From the NCBI RefSeq assembly GCF_003285015.1, contig NZ_QMFB01000023.1, positions 1 through 64,000 of the forward strand: DNA of 64,000 nt, given 5' to 3'. The stretch's first letter is position 1, and every line of letters begins with the position of its first letter. This stretch comes from Paenibacillus contaminans (GTDB lineage Bacteria; Bacillota; Bacilli; Paenibacillales; NBRC-103111). Made by a program: the position numbers and the translations under genes. Positions 14,444-22,679 of this stretch are shown here, piece by piece. The notes below the pieces were generated by a model, which worked only from the letters and a program-made list of their open reading frames with translations, did not search any database and was not told the origin of the DNA.

Positions 14444-14447
14444 GATT

Positions 14448-14513
14448 TTTTGATTTTGTACGCATACAAAATCAAAAGCTCCACCCCCGCGGCAAAGCCG
14501 CAAGAATGGAGCT
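14448..14513 (-). terminator. Double hairpin terminator after the SLH gene
   Basis: On the minus strand AGCTCCA...TGGAGCT (14507-14513 and 14477-14483) encloses GCGGC/GCCGC and is followed by TTTTGATTTTG. The T-rich tail itself is one arm of a second perfect 12-bp inverted repeat, TTTTGATTTTGT/ACAAAATCAAAA (14448-14459 and 14466-14477). Confidence 0.7.
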
Positions 14514-14570
14514 TATCGAAGAAAAACTTGCCGGAATCTGCGGGTACCGGCATGTTAGCCTATGCTTCGA

Positions 14571-15848
14571 TTATTTCACTTCGATCGATTTGACGAGGTT
14601 GCCTTCGCCCTTCAATTCAACGTTCTGGTTGACGTTGATTTGCGCGCCTGTCGGCTTAACGACTGCATCGGGAGCAACCGGATAAGTCAACTGCGTAGTA
14701 GCTCCGTTAATTACTTGATTAAGCGTGATTTGAACGATTTTTCCGTTGCTGCTCACTTGCTTATCATAAACGGTGCCTGTAACCGTAAATGCGTTAGTCG
14801 AAGGCGTATCCGTAGCCGACTTCGTCACTTCGACGAAAATCGCTACATTATTGAAGGAACGGATTTTCACTTCGTCGCCGACCTTCAGGTCCGTTGCGTT
14901 GATACGAGTTCCATTGCGGTAAATGAACGCGCCTGGATCGACGTTTACGTTAACCGTTTGACCGTTTTTCAGGATCGACAGTACACCATTGTTGAACGCT
15001 GCGCTTACTGTGCCGGAAACGGCAGCTTGATCGCTCATTTGATCGCCTGTGCGGTCAAGAAGAGCGGCCAGTTCGGCGCGGGACACTGTGCGGTCAGGAC
15101 GGAACGTGTTGTCTTCGTAGCCGTTGATCAAACCTTTTTCTACCGCAACCGCAACATAACCTACTGCGCCGGCCGGGATTTTGTCGGCATCCTTAAACGT
15201 CAGCTTCGTATTCATTTTGGCTTTCGCTTCGCCGTCGAGCTTAAGCGCTTTAACCAGCAGCATCGTTGCCCAGAGGCGGTCCGCCGATTTCTCAGGTTGA
15301 ACGGAAGTATCCGTTTCGAGGAACAGATCGTTTTCCAATGCAACAGCTACATAACCGACAGCCCACGGATACTTGCTTGTGATTTTCTCCGCGTCCTTGA
15401 AGTTGAGCTGCTTCGCCATTTCCGCTTGCGACTCGGCTTTATCGCGAAGTCCCATCAGACGAACGGCAGCCGTAATGGCTTCGATGCGTGTAATCGCTTT
15501 ACGCGGTTGGAACGTTCCATCCTCGTAGCCTTCGAATACGCGCTTGGATGCGAGGCTTGCGATATTTTTGATCGCCCACTCGACGTCACCGCCGCGAACG
15601 TCGTCAAAATCGAGAATGATTTGGACGTTATTATTGCCGTTTTGAACGTAATTGTTCGAACCGCCATTGTTATTGTTATTATTATTTTTATTGTTTTTGA
15701 CGATCGACGGACGGTTTTTCCAATCGTCCTTATCCTTGTCATTGCCTTTACCTTTGCCGTCGGCAAATGCGGAAGCGGATCCGCCCAGCACCATCGCAGC
15801 GGCTAAACTCGAAATCGTCAGCTTTTTTACCACGTTGAACTTGTTCAT
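14571..15848 (-). CDS. Exported SLH-domain protein with DUF5666-like beta domains
   Basis: A 425-aa protein started at ATG 15848 behind AAGGAG; a longer frame upstream lacks a site. It has a signal peptide (KKLTISSLAAAMVLGGSASAFA, about residues 8-29), a charged Lys/Asp linker and an Asn-rich low-complexity stretch (about 50-70). Three SLH-like motifs follow at about 80-270 (EGYEDGTFQPRKAITRIEAI; NGYEDNTFRPDRTVSRAELA), then two small beta repeats (about 280-425) of the type TVTGTV...ITL. SLH domains bind pyruvylated cell-wall polysaccharide, so it should be surface-attached. The role of the C-terminal repeats is unknown. Confidence 0.82.
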   Translation of the reverse strand: MNKFNVVKKLTISSLAAAMVLGGSASAFADGKGKGNDKDKDDWKNRPSIVKNNKNNNNNNNGGSNNYVQNGNNNVQIILDFDDVRGGDVEWAIKNIASLASKRVFEGYEDGTFQPRKAITRIEAITAAVRLMGLRDKAESQAEMAKQLNFKDAEKITSKYPWAVGYVAVALENDLFLETDTSVQPEKSADRLWATMLLVKALKLDGEAKAKMNTKLTFKDADKIPAGAVGYVAVAVEKGLINGYEDNTFRPDRTVSRAELAALLDRTGDQMSDQAAVSGTVSAAFNNGVLSILKNGQTVNVNVDPGAFIYRNGTRINATDLKVGDEVKIRSFNNVAIFVEVTKSATDTPSTNAFTVTGTVYDKQVSSNGKIVQITLNQVINGATTQLTYPVAPDAVVKPTGAQINVNQNVELKGEGNLVKSIEVK

Positions 15849-15959
15849 GTTACACGCTCCTTGGAATTTTTCGAAATAGTCTGGATGTATGTTCCATTCG
15901 AATCCGGCGGCCATGACGGTTCGTAGGAATGGAGGGAACTGAACTCTCTTCGCGAAGGA

Positions 15960-16110
15960 GGTTCCGGTTGCCCGGTTATGCTACAAGGTTTCGCCGCCTG
16001 TTTTTTGTTTGGGGGGGTACGCGACAAAATGCAACCGGATACCGTCGCCGTCAACCTGCTGAAGCCTTTGCGGGACTAGGACTTTCTCATTATCCGCGAA
16101 AAATGGTAGA
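15960..16110. other. Possible structured RNA leader between the SLH and flavoprotein genes
   Basis: The 421-bp divergent region has more pairing potential than the usual promoter. On the minus strand CGGATA (about 16094) pairs with TATCCG (about 16036) and encloses a segment with CGCAAAGGC; a CCGGTTGC follows. The spacing recalls parts of the c-di-GMP-I (GEMM) riboswitch, but the diagnostic 5' GGGCAAACC block is absent. A further hairpin around CCGGGCAACCGG lies at about 15963-15974. I list it only as a candidate. Confidence 0.25.
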
Positions 16111-16269
16111 CTAGTGGAGGAGTGTCCGATTTTGTCGTACGTCGGGCGCTTCCTTCGATGATTGGCGACAGCGATACATAAGCGTCTTTGACGCTGGCGT
16201 TTTCCGTAGGTGTAGAGCCGCTTCCACGATTTACTTTTCGACTAACTAAGAAAGCAGGGGATTGTTCAT

Positions 16270-17931
16270 ATGCGACAAAATAGGCAAGACACACGCGCAA
16301 GCTCGAGAGGCAAACGCCGAACGGGCAGGTTGATCGGAGGGGTCGTTTTCGCGCTGTTATTGCTCGCCGCCGGCCTGTTCGCTTTCTTAAACAACAAGGG
16401 CGGCGATGAGCCTAAGAGCGCTTCGGAAGCGTCGCCGTCTCCGATCGGCGTAACGGCTTCTCCGAAAAATTCCGCGTCGCCGACGCCAAAGCAAGAAGCG
16501 CAGCTTCCTGAGGAGAAGGTCGATGTCGTGCTGATCGGCAGCGAGATGGAGGGCATGTACTTAGCCCGCGCAGCCAAAGACGAAGGCTTGACCGTGAAGG
16601 TGCTCGACCCGCGGGCCCAACCCGGAGGGCAGCTTATACAGGGCGAGATGCTGTTTCTTGACGAAACGAAGGACGAAGCGGGCCGCCTGATGGTGCAAGG
16701 ACGCGCAAAGGAGCTTTTTGACGGCTTCCGCAACGGCAAAATTCGCAAGCTTACCGAGTTTACGTCTTATTTCGAAACGCTCGGCAAAGACATTCCGATC
16801 GAGTCCGGCATCGTCATTGACAAAATCGAGACGGCCCCCGGCCTGAACGGAAGCCAAGCGATCCAATCGGTCGTTTATACCGACAGCAAGAAGGTGCAGA
16901 AGAAGCTAACCGCCTCCTATTTCGTTGAAAACAGCGATTTTGCGGCGTTCGCCAGCAAGCTGCAGGTGACGCGTCTGCCCGGCCTTGAGAAATTTTACGG
17001 TCAGGACAACATCGAATACATGAGCGCGGGCATGATGATGAAGTTCAAAAATGTCGACTGGAAAAAATTCAACACATCATTCAATGCATTGTCGCAAGCC
17101 GAAAAAAGCAAAAAATACGGCGGCGGCTACGTCAACGAGAGCTATGCCATCGGGCTAAGCGGCATGACGAGCGCATACAAGCCGTCCAACGACCGCGTTT
17201 TCCTGCGCGGACTCAATGCCGTCAGTCAGCGGGACGGCGAAGTGATCATCAATGCATTCCTGATTTATACGGTCGACCCGTCCGATCAGAAGTCCATCGA
17301 TGAGGCGCTGGAGCTCGGGAAGAAGGAAATGCCGCTCATTCTGAACCATTTCCGCAAATCCATCGTAGGCTGGGAGAATGCGGAGCTGAACGGCTTCCCG
17401 CCGTATTTATACATTCGCGAATTCAACCATTACGAGACGGACTATGTGCTGAAGGTGTCGGATGCGCTAGGGGCGCGGATGTTCGAGGATAACGTCAGCA
17501 TTGCGGGGTATCCGCTCGATCTGCAAGGTACGAGCGCGAATAAATGGGGCATCGAAATGGGCCGTCCGGACAAATACGGCATGCCGCTACGGAGCTTCCT
17601 GCTCAAAAATTACGAGAACGTCATCATGGCGGGCAAAAATGTCGGCTCCTCCGCCATCGCTTACGGCAGCGCGCGCATTCAGCCGAACACGGCGCTTGCC
17701 GCCGAATCGATCGGCGTCATCTTAGGCCAGATCAACGGCAAGAAAAAGCTTCGCCAGCTGGCAGCAGACGACTGGGCAAAGCTGCATCCGTATTTGGAAA
17801 GCAAATACCAAATCAAAGTGACCGGCGTGAAAGGAAACAACAAAATCGCAGGCTGGAGCCAAGAGGAAATCAACAAGCTCGATACCGGCGAAATCGTATA
17901 CCCTTCCTATAGCAAAACAAGAAAGCCGTAG
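16270..17931 (+). CDS. Membrane-anchored FAD-dependent oxidoreductase
   Basis: A 553-aa protein with AGGGGA before ATG 16270. It has an N-terminal anchor (RLIGGVVFALLLLAAGLFAFL, about 19-39), a Ser/Pro/Lys linker, then a Rossmann FAD domain: VDVVLIGSEMEGMYLARAAK, with V.VLDPR..PGGQ. The usual GxGxxG is degenerate (GSEMEG). The C-terminal NVGSSAIAYGSARIQPNTALAAESIG resembles the FAD-binding end of the FAD-dependent oxidoreductase family seen in many Bacilli. The active part should be outside the cell. Substrate unknown. Confidence 0.78.
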   Translation: MRQNRQDTRASSRGKRRTGRLIGGVVFALLLLAAGLFAFLNNKGGDEPKSASEASPSPIGVTASPKNSASPTPKQEAQLPEEKVDVVLIGSEMEGMYLARAAKDEGLTVKVLDPRAQPGGQLIQGEMLFLDETKDEAGRLMVQGRAKELFDGFRNGKIRKLTEFTSYFETLGKDIPIESGIVIDKIETAPGLNGSQAIQSVVYTDSKKVQKKLTASYFVENSDFAAFASKLQVTRLPGLEKFYGQDNIEYMSAGMMMKFKNVDWKKFNTSFNALSQAEKSKKYGGGYVNESYAIGLSGMTSAYKPSNDRVFLRGLNAVSQRDGEVIINAFLIYTVDPSDQKSIDEALELGKKEMPLILNHFRKSIVGWENAELNGFPPYLYIREFNHYETDYVLKVSDALGARMFEDNVSIAGYPLDLQGTSANKWGIEMGRPDKYGMPLRSFLLKNYENVIMAGKNVGSSAIAYGSARIQPNTALAAESIGVILGQINGKKKLRQLAADDWAKLHPYLESKYQIKVTGVKGNNKIAGWSQEEINKLDTGEIVYPSYSKTRKP

Positions 17932-17955
17932 CAATCCGCTGCGGCTTTCTTTTTC
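17921..17955 (+). terminator. Rho-independent terminator of the flavoprotein gene
   Basis: GAAAGCCGTAGC pairs with GCTGCGGCTTTC (17921-17932 and 17938-17949) followed by TTTTTCG; the stem starts inside the last codons. Confidence 0.85.
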
Positions 17956-18059
17956 GTTCATCTGCTAAGCGTTTGTAAAAAAAATGAAAAACGCCATTCG
18001 TCAAAAGACGCCGGCAAGCGTTACTCGCGGCGCGAATCTCCTGCGGGAGACTAAGCGCT

Positions 18060-19211
18060 TTATTCAATACGGGAGCCGATATTCGTTTCAGCTCCGTTCG
18101 CTTTATTTTTGGGTAAAATCAGCGATACGACCGTCCCTTCTTCAGGCAGCGAACGGATCGTGAGCTGGCCTCCGACGCCTCTCGCCCGCTCCTCCATGCT
18201 AAACAAGCCGACTCCTTTCGTATCCCGCTGGCGGATGAATCCTTTCCCCCGATCTGCCACGTACACTTCCAGAGCTTCTTCGCTCTCCGTTACTTTCACT
18301 TCCGCCTCGGATACGTCGGCATACTTGGCAATATTGGTCAGCGCCTCCTGAATGACGCGATAAATAACCGTTTCCTCCTGCAAGCCGGGGCGTTTCTTCA
18401 AGCCGGTGCTGAGCTGGACCCGAATGCCGTAATGCTGGGAGTAATTTTCCACATAAGTGCGGATCGCGGGTACGACGCCGAGATCGTCGAGCACGGACGG
18501 ACGCAGCTCCCAAGCCAGGCTCCGGACGTCCTCGATAATGCGGGAAACCTCCTCCCTTAGCTTGAGCAGCTCGGCATTCTCCGAATCGGATGCAAGACGA
18601 TCGAGCCGGATTCGCAATGAAAAGAGGCTTTGCCCGATTCCGTCATGCAGCTCTCTGGAGAAGCGCCTGCGCTCCTCCTCCTGAATGCGCATCACCTGCG
18701 TCATCATCAGCTGCAGCTCTTCTTCGACCCGCTTCAGCCTCGTCACTTCGTTGCGGATCGCCAAATATTGATAAGGCCGTCCGGCTTCGTCGAGGAACGG
18801 CACGATCGTCGTGTTCACCCAATAATACGAGCCGTCCTTCGCCTTGTTCTTGATATCGCCGCGCCAGACGTTTCCAGACGCGATCGTCCGCCATAGCTCC
18901 TGCATGAACGCTTTCCCGTGAAAACCCGAATTAATGATCCGGTGGTCGCGGCCGATCAGCTCATCCCTTGGGTATTTGGATATTTCGCAAAACTTGTCGT
19001 TCACATATTGAATCGTTCCCCGTCTGTCCGTTACCGCAACGATCGACGATTCGTCAAGCGCAAATTTCACGTCTGCAAGCTGCTTCAGCGACTTCGTAAT
19101 TTTATCGCGAAAAAGAGGATCGGCAACCTGCTCGTGAAGCCCCGCCATAAGCGTGTCTACGCTTTGCGCGATGACCTCCGGATAGCCTTTCTCCCGATCG
19201 TTAGTCTCCAT
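18060..19211 (-). CDS. PAS-domain histidine kinase, NreB-like class
   Basis: A 383-aa soluble kinase. A PAS domain spans about 50-165 (YVNDKFCEISKYPRDELIGRDH). It is followed by HisKA_3 with H189 in RRRFSRELHDGIGQSLFSLR, and HATPase_c (EALTNIAKYA, DRGKGF, GVGLFSMEERARGVGG). NreB of staphylococci has the same kinase type and an oxygen-labile iron-sulfur PAS with four cysteines. This PAS has only one cysteine (FCEIS), so an Fe-S cluster is unlikely and the signal may differ. The gene overlaps the response regulator by 11 bp and closes the GAF-regulator-kinase operon opposite fnr. Confidence 0.87.
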   Translation of the reverse strand: METNDREKGYPEVIAQSVDTLMAGLHEQVADPLFRDKITKSLKQLADVKFALDESSIVAVTDRRGTIQYVNDKFCEISKYPRDELIGRDHRIINSGFHGKAFMQELWRTIASGNVWRGDIKNKAKDGSYYWVNTTIVPFLDEAGRPYQYLAIRNEVTRLKRVEEELQLMMTQVMRIQEEERRRFSRELHDGIGQSLFSLRIRLDRLASDSENAELLKLREEVSRIIEDVRSLAWELRPSVLDDLGVVPAIRTYVENYSQHYGIRVQLSTGLKKRPGLQEETVIYRVIQEALTNIAKYADVSEAEVKVTESEEALEVYVADRGKGFIRQRDTKGVGLFSMEERARGVGGQLTIRSLPEEGTVVSLILPKNKANGAETNIGSRIE

Positions 19212-19854
19212 GCAGCAGCCCCTTCTTCAGCGCGTATTTCACTAGGTCGGCTCTCGTCTTCAGTCCGAGCTTCTCCATCAGGTTGCTTTTGTGCGTCTCG
19301 ACGGTTTTTACGCTTATGATGAGCTGCTCGGCGATTTCCTTATTCGCGTAACCGAGCGCCACTTTGGCCAAAACCTCTTTTTCCCGCTCCGAAAGCGAAT
19401 CGTACGTGTCCGCGTTCTCGCCGTTCTTAAGTCTATCGACATACTGGCTCATCAGCCGCTTCGTCGCATTCGGGTATAAATAGGCGTTGCCGCCCGCCAC
19501 GGATTCGATCGCGACGAGCAATTCCTCGTGCGGAGCGCTTTTGAGCACATAACCGGAAGCGCCGACCTGGATCGACCGGAACAAATATTCATCGTCGTCG
19601 TGCATCGACAAGATGAGCACGGACGTTTCCGGAAGCAGCTGCTTCAGCTCAGCCGTCGCCGTCATGCCGTCTTTGCCGGGCGGCATGCTCAGGTCCATAA
19701 GGACGACATCCGGCCGAAGCTCCAGCGCTTTCTTGATCGCTTCATCGCCGTCCGCCGCCTCGCCGACGATTTCTATCTGATGTTTGCCGTGCAATAGCAT
19801 CATGAGGCCCGATCTTACGACCGCATGATCATCGACAATCAAAACACGAATCAT
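19201..19854 (-). CDS. NarL/NreC-type response regulator
   Basis: A 217-aa regulator with a receiver domain (DDH 8-10, D54 in VLMDLSMPPGKDG, K in VLKSAPHEE) and a LuxR HTH (LSEREKEVLAKVALG, NKEIAEQLIISVKTVETHKSNLMEKLGL). The paired kinase overlaps its end, and a GAF protein precedes it. With the fnr gene beyond, it most likely controls anaerobic or nitrate-respiration genes, as NreC does; this is by analogy. Confidence 0.9.
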   Translation of the reverse strand: MIRVLIVDDHAVVRSGLMMLLHGKHQIEIVGEAADGDEAIKKALELRPDVVLMDLSMPPGKDGMTATAELKQLLPETSVLILSMHDDDEYLFRSIQVGASGYVLKSAPHEELLVAIESVAGGNAYLYPNATKRLMSQYVDRLKNGENADTYDSLSEREKEVLAKVALGYANKEIAEQLIISVKTVETHKSNLMEKLGLKTRADLVKYALKKGLLHGD

Positions 19855-19896
19855 GATTCTCCTCCCGTCGGCAATTTCCTATATCATAACAGATTT

Positions 19897-20346
19897 CTAC
19901 AAGGTGAGCTCGCCTTTGGAGATGAACGCCGCCAAGCGGCCGCCCTCCCCGGCCAAAAAGTCGATATCTGCGCCCGTATACGCGTTTTCCGTCCTTTTGC
20001 CCGCCAATAACACGCCTCGTACCTCTCCATGTTGGACGATGGGTACGGCGATGACGGAAAGAAGTTTCTCGGCCAGCATTAGCGGATCGTCTTTACGCGC
20101 CTTGGATAACTCGGCGGGCGACGCATCGGTGCTGAACGGACGTCCCGTACGGATGACCGTTCCCGCAATTCCTTGGTTCGTTCTATGTGCTATATGTTTG
20201 GAGCGTTCGTTATCGTTACCCGACATATGCAGCCAACGGATGCGCTGCTCTCTTCCTTCCAGCCAGGCCAAAGCCGCTATGTCGCTGAAAGTCGCCGCCT
20301 TTATCGCATCCATCTCCCCGTTCATTGTCGTCCGCTCGTTTCCCAT
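19897..20346 (-). CDS. GAF-domain protein, NreA-like
   Basis: A 149-aa protein started at ATG 20346, which has AGGAGG eight bases upstream; an upstream start at 20376 lacks one. A single GAF domain fills it (DIAALAWLEG, NQGIAGTVIRTGRPF, LLSVIAVPIVQHGEVRGVLLAGKR). NreA, a GAF protein encoded with NreBC, binds nitrate and holds back NreB. The order GAF, regulator, kinase with a neighbouring fnr supports an NreA-like role, though the ligand cannot be read from sequence. Confidence 0.78.
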   Translation of the reverse strand: MGNERTTMNGEMDAIKAATFSDIAALAWLEGREQRIRWLHMSGNDNERSKHIAHRTNQGIAGTVIRTGRPFSTDASPAELSKARKDDPLMLAEKLLSVIAVPIVQHGEVRGVLLAGKRTENAYTGADIDFLAGEGGRLAAFISKGELTL

Positions 20347-20684
20347 ATGTTTTCCTCCTACGGTCCGAATCCGCATCCCTCTTTATTCTAAACCTTATCC
20401 TTCGCGAAGTAAGTCAGGGAAAACCCTGAAAATGCGGTGGGGGCATTTCCCCTTTTTCGTCTGCTCTTGTGTTAGGGAAAATCCGGCTGTACGCTCGAAT
20501 CGGCTATGGCGGCCTCATGTTTCCGGCGTTTGCCGGGGCGATTAACCGTTTTCGGAGCGATTTCAAACCCGTTCGTCAAAATAGGGGAATGCGCCGCCGA
20601 TTTTCAGTAGTTTCCCCAATAACGAACGGACGCGCGATCCCGTATGATAGAGAACATGGAAGGCAAACAAGGGAGGAAGCAAAA

Positions 20685-21437
20685 ATGGCAATCATCAGTC
20701 CGGCAAAAGCCGCAAGCGAACCGACAAATCGAAAGGACCACGAATTCGAAGGTGGGATTTCGCTTTTTTTATCCGGTGAACATCGCGAGCTGCTGGCAGG
20801 CATTATGCTTCCCAAACGTGTGAAATCGGGTACGTATTTGCTATGGGAAGGCGAAGACGCGCAAAATCTTTATTACATTCGCTCGGGACGCGTCAAGCTG
20901 CGGAAAACGACGGAAGAAGGAAAGGATCTTATCCTTTCCCTCATGCAGAAGGGCGACCTGATCGGCGAAATGGCGCACGGCGGCAATGTCACCTACAGCT
21001 TCAGCGCCGAGGTAATCGAGGATGCCGAGGTCGGCGTTCTGCCGTGGAAAGACTTGGAGCGCTTGCTTGCGGCAAACGGGAGCCTCGCTTTTCCATTCAT
21101 GAACTGGCTCGGGCATATGAATCGGGTTACGCAATCGAAAATTCGCGATTTGCTGCTATTCGGCAAACAAGGCGCCCTGGCGTCCACGCTGATCCGGCTC
21201 GGCAACAGCTTCGGCATCCCTTGCAAAGACGGAATTGTGCTGGACATCAAGCTGACGAATACTGAAATAGCCGATATGATCGGAACCGCGCGCGAAAGCG
21301 TCAACCGGATGCTCTCGGCTTATAAGGACGAAGGCGTAATCGATATTCGGGAAGGCAGAATCGTCATTCTTCGTCTAGAAAGCTTGCGTAAAATATGCAA
21401 TTGCTCGGCTTGTCCGCTGGAAATTTGCCGGATGTAG
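20685..21437 (+). CDS. fnr: Fnr-type Crp family regulator with C-terminal Fe-S cysteines
   Basis: A 250-aa protein from ATG 20685 with GGGAGG eight bases upstream; the frame extends upstream without a site. It has a cNMP-type beta-barrel (about 25-145), a dimer helix, and a winged HTH (TNTEIADMIGTARESVNRMLSAYKDEG). The C-terminus carries cysteines 238, 240, 243 and 248; C240-x2-C243-x4-C248 is the pattern of B. subtilis Fnr, which binds a [4Fe-4S] cluster with three C-terminal cysteines and an Asp. It therefore should sense oxygen and activate anaerobic genes. It is divergent from the NreABC-like operon. Confidence 0.88.
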   Translation: MAIISPAKAASEPTNRKDHEFEGGISLFLSGEHRELLAGIMLPKRVKSGTYLLWEGEDAQNLYYIRSGRVKLRKTTEEGKDLILSLMQKGDLIGEMAHGGNVTYSFSAEVIEDAEVGVLPWKDLERLLAANGSLAFPFMNWLGHMNRVTQSKIRDLLLFGKQGALASTLIRLGNSFGIPCKDGIVLDIKLTNTEIADMIGTARESVNRMLSAYKDEGVIDIREGRIVILRLESLRKICNCSACPLEICRM

Positions 21438-21456
21438 CCGTTTTACTTAAATAAAT

Positions 21457-21500
21457 GGGGCTGCCCGTCATTTATATGACTAATAGGGCAGCCCCGTTTT
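21457..21500. terminator. Strong terminator between fnr and the XRE gene
   Basis: GGGGCTGCCC (21457-21466) pairs perfectly with GGGCAGCCCC (21486-21495), followed on the plus strand by GTTTTA. It serves fnr and may also act on the converging gene. Confidence 0.8.
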
Positions 21501-21514
21501 ACGCAACCGGCGGT

Positions 21515-22300
21515 TTACTCGGCCAGCTTTTTCCGGATTTTTTTCCAGAAGCCCGCGTTCCTCCGATTCACATGCTTCTCATTGTAAATCAGCAGATCAT
21601 AAGAGGCCCACAGCGTAAATGCAGGAATGAGTACATATGCGCCTATGGCGATCAACACGATGCAGACCGGATAATACGGGACCAATGCGCCTTCGGCGAT
21701 CCCTTTTTTCTCCAGCATAAAAGCGATTCCGCCAATCGCCACCATGCCGGCCCCGGCGATGATCATTGCCGCGTATCTCCTCTTCAATCGATTCAACCGT
21801 TCCGTCAATAACTTCACATAACCTTGATCCAGCATAAGCGCTTCTTTCGCCAGCACATGGTACCGCTCCTCGTCCCCCAGTATGGCGGAGACGAAAACGA
21901 CGACGCCCGCAGCCGCCAACAAAATGATCAGAAAAGAATAAACGACCGGCTCCTGACGAAACATGAAGTACGGCACGCAAGCAAGAATGAGCAGGCAAAC
22001 GCCTGCCGCAATGCGATTTGATAACTTCCGCTGAAAACTCAAATAGCCTTCCGCCATTTCTTGGCTGACATAATACCCCCGCTCTTCGCGGCCGGCCTTC
22101 TCCTCGGTTTCCTTCAGCAAATAGTCGATGGACACCTCGAACAAGTTCCCGATCATAAGCAGCTTTTCGGTTTCCGGAAACCCTTGCCCGTTTTCCCACT
22201 TGCTGACTGCTTGTCTGGTTGTGCACAGCTTTTCGGCCAGCGCTTCCTGGGAATAACCCTTTTCCTTTCTTAGCCGCAACAATTTTTCACCAAATGACAT
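21515..22300 (-). CDS. XRE-family HTH protein with membrane domain
   Basis: A 261-aa protein with AAAGGAGAGC before ATG 22300. Residues 1-62 form an XRE HTH (LRLRKEKGYSQEALAEKL, TTRQAVSKWENGQGFPE, LLMIGNLFEVSIDYLL). Residues about 95-235 hold four hydrophobic segments (AAGVCLLILACVPYFM; SFLIILLAAAGVVVFVSAIL; AAMIIAGAGMVAIGGIAFML; PVCIVLIAIGAYVLIPAFTLWA). Such membrane-tethered XRE proteins are common in Firmicutes; they may sense the envelope or repress nearby genes. Target unknown. Confidence 0.85.
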   Translation of the reverse strand: MSFGEKLLRLRKEKGYSQEALAEKLCTTRQAVSKWENGQGFPETEKLLMIGNLFEVSIDYLLKETEEKAGREERGYYVSQEMAEGYLSFQRKLSNRIAAGVCLLILACVPYFMFRQEPVVYSFLIILLAAAGVVVFVSAILGDEERYHVLAKEALMLDQGYVKLLTERLNRLKRRYAAMIIAGAGMVAIGGIAFMLEKKGIAEGALVPYYPVCIVLIAIGAYVLIPAFTLWASYDLLIYNEKHVNRRNAGFWKKIRKKLAE

Positions 22301-22446
22301 AAGCTTGCTCTCCTTTGCTGTCTGTTACCTGAATTATAGAAAAACATCGGATTCCATGCTATACGCTTGAGGTTGCGTTTGCGCCACTTGCGGTTGCGAA
22401 TGCGTAACATCGGGGATTTATCGGTTTCTTTTGGCTCTCTGACGAA

Positions 22447-22499
22447 CAAAAAGAGGGGCCGCCCCTTAGGCCAGTGTATGACCATCCGGGACAGCCTCT
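22447..22499 (-). terminator. Probable terminator downstream of the exopolysaccharide operon
   Basis: On the minus strand AGAGGCTGTCCC pairs imperfectly with GGGGCGGCCCCTCT across a 28-nt loop, followed by TTTTTG. It lies after the ParE remnant and the glycoside hydrolase gene. Confidence 0.5.
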
Positions 22500-22518
22500 T
22501 CTACATTCACAAAATCCT

Positions 22519-22671
22519 TTATTCAAAGCCTCCGAACAACTCGCGAAGGTAGTCCCGACGTCCATGCAAAATACGATGAATAATTACGGTATTTTCCGTT
22601 ATCCTATAGAAAGCCGGATAAGGATGTACGATGATAAATCGATAGCCGCGCTGAATAAACGTATAGTCCGC
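22519..22671 (-). pseudogene. RelE/ParE-type toxin remnant, start lost
   Basis: Directly after the stop of the glycoside hydrolase gene, the minus frame reads ADYTFIQRGYRFIIVHPYP, then AFYRITENTVIIHRILHGRR and DYLRELFGGFE before TAA 22519. The RGYRFIIVHPY..FYR......V.I.RILHGRRDY pattern is the C-terminal half of a ParE toxin. There is no ATG and an in-frame stop stands just before it, so the N-terminal half and the antitoxin are gone. Confidence 0.68.
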
Positions 22672-22679
22672 TTATTGCA

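Noticed and set aside
14562..15806. Plus-strand open frame of 414 codons
   Set aside because: It is the antisense shadow of the SLH protein; no ribosome site, no recognisable domain, and the minus frame has a signal peptide and SLH motifs.
15960..16110. Confident c-di-GMP-I riboswitch
   Set aside because: CGCAAAG-like and CCGGTTGC-like blocks are present, but the 5' GGGCAAACC core and a correct P1 are not. Kept only as a low-confidence structured candidate.
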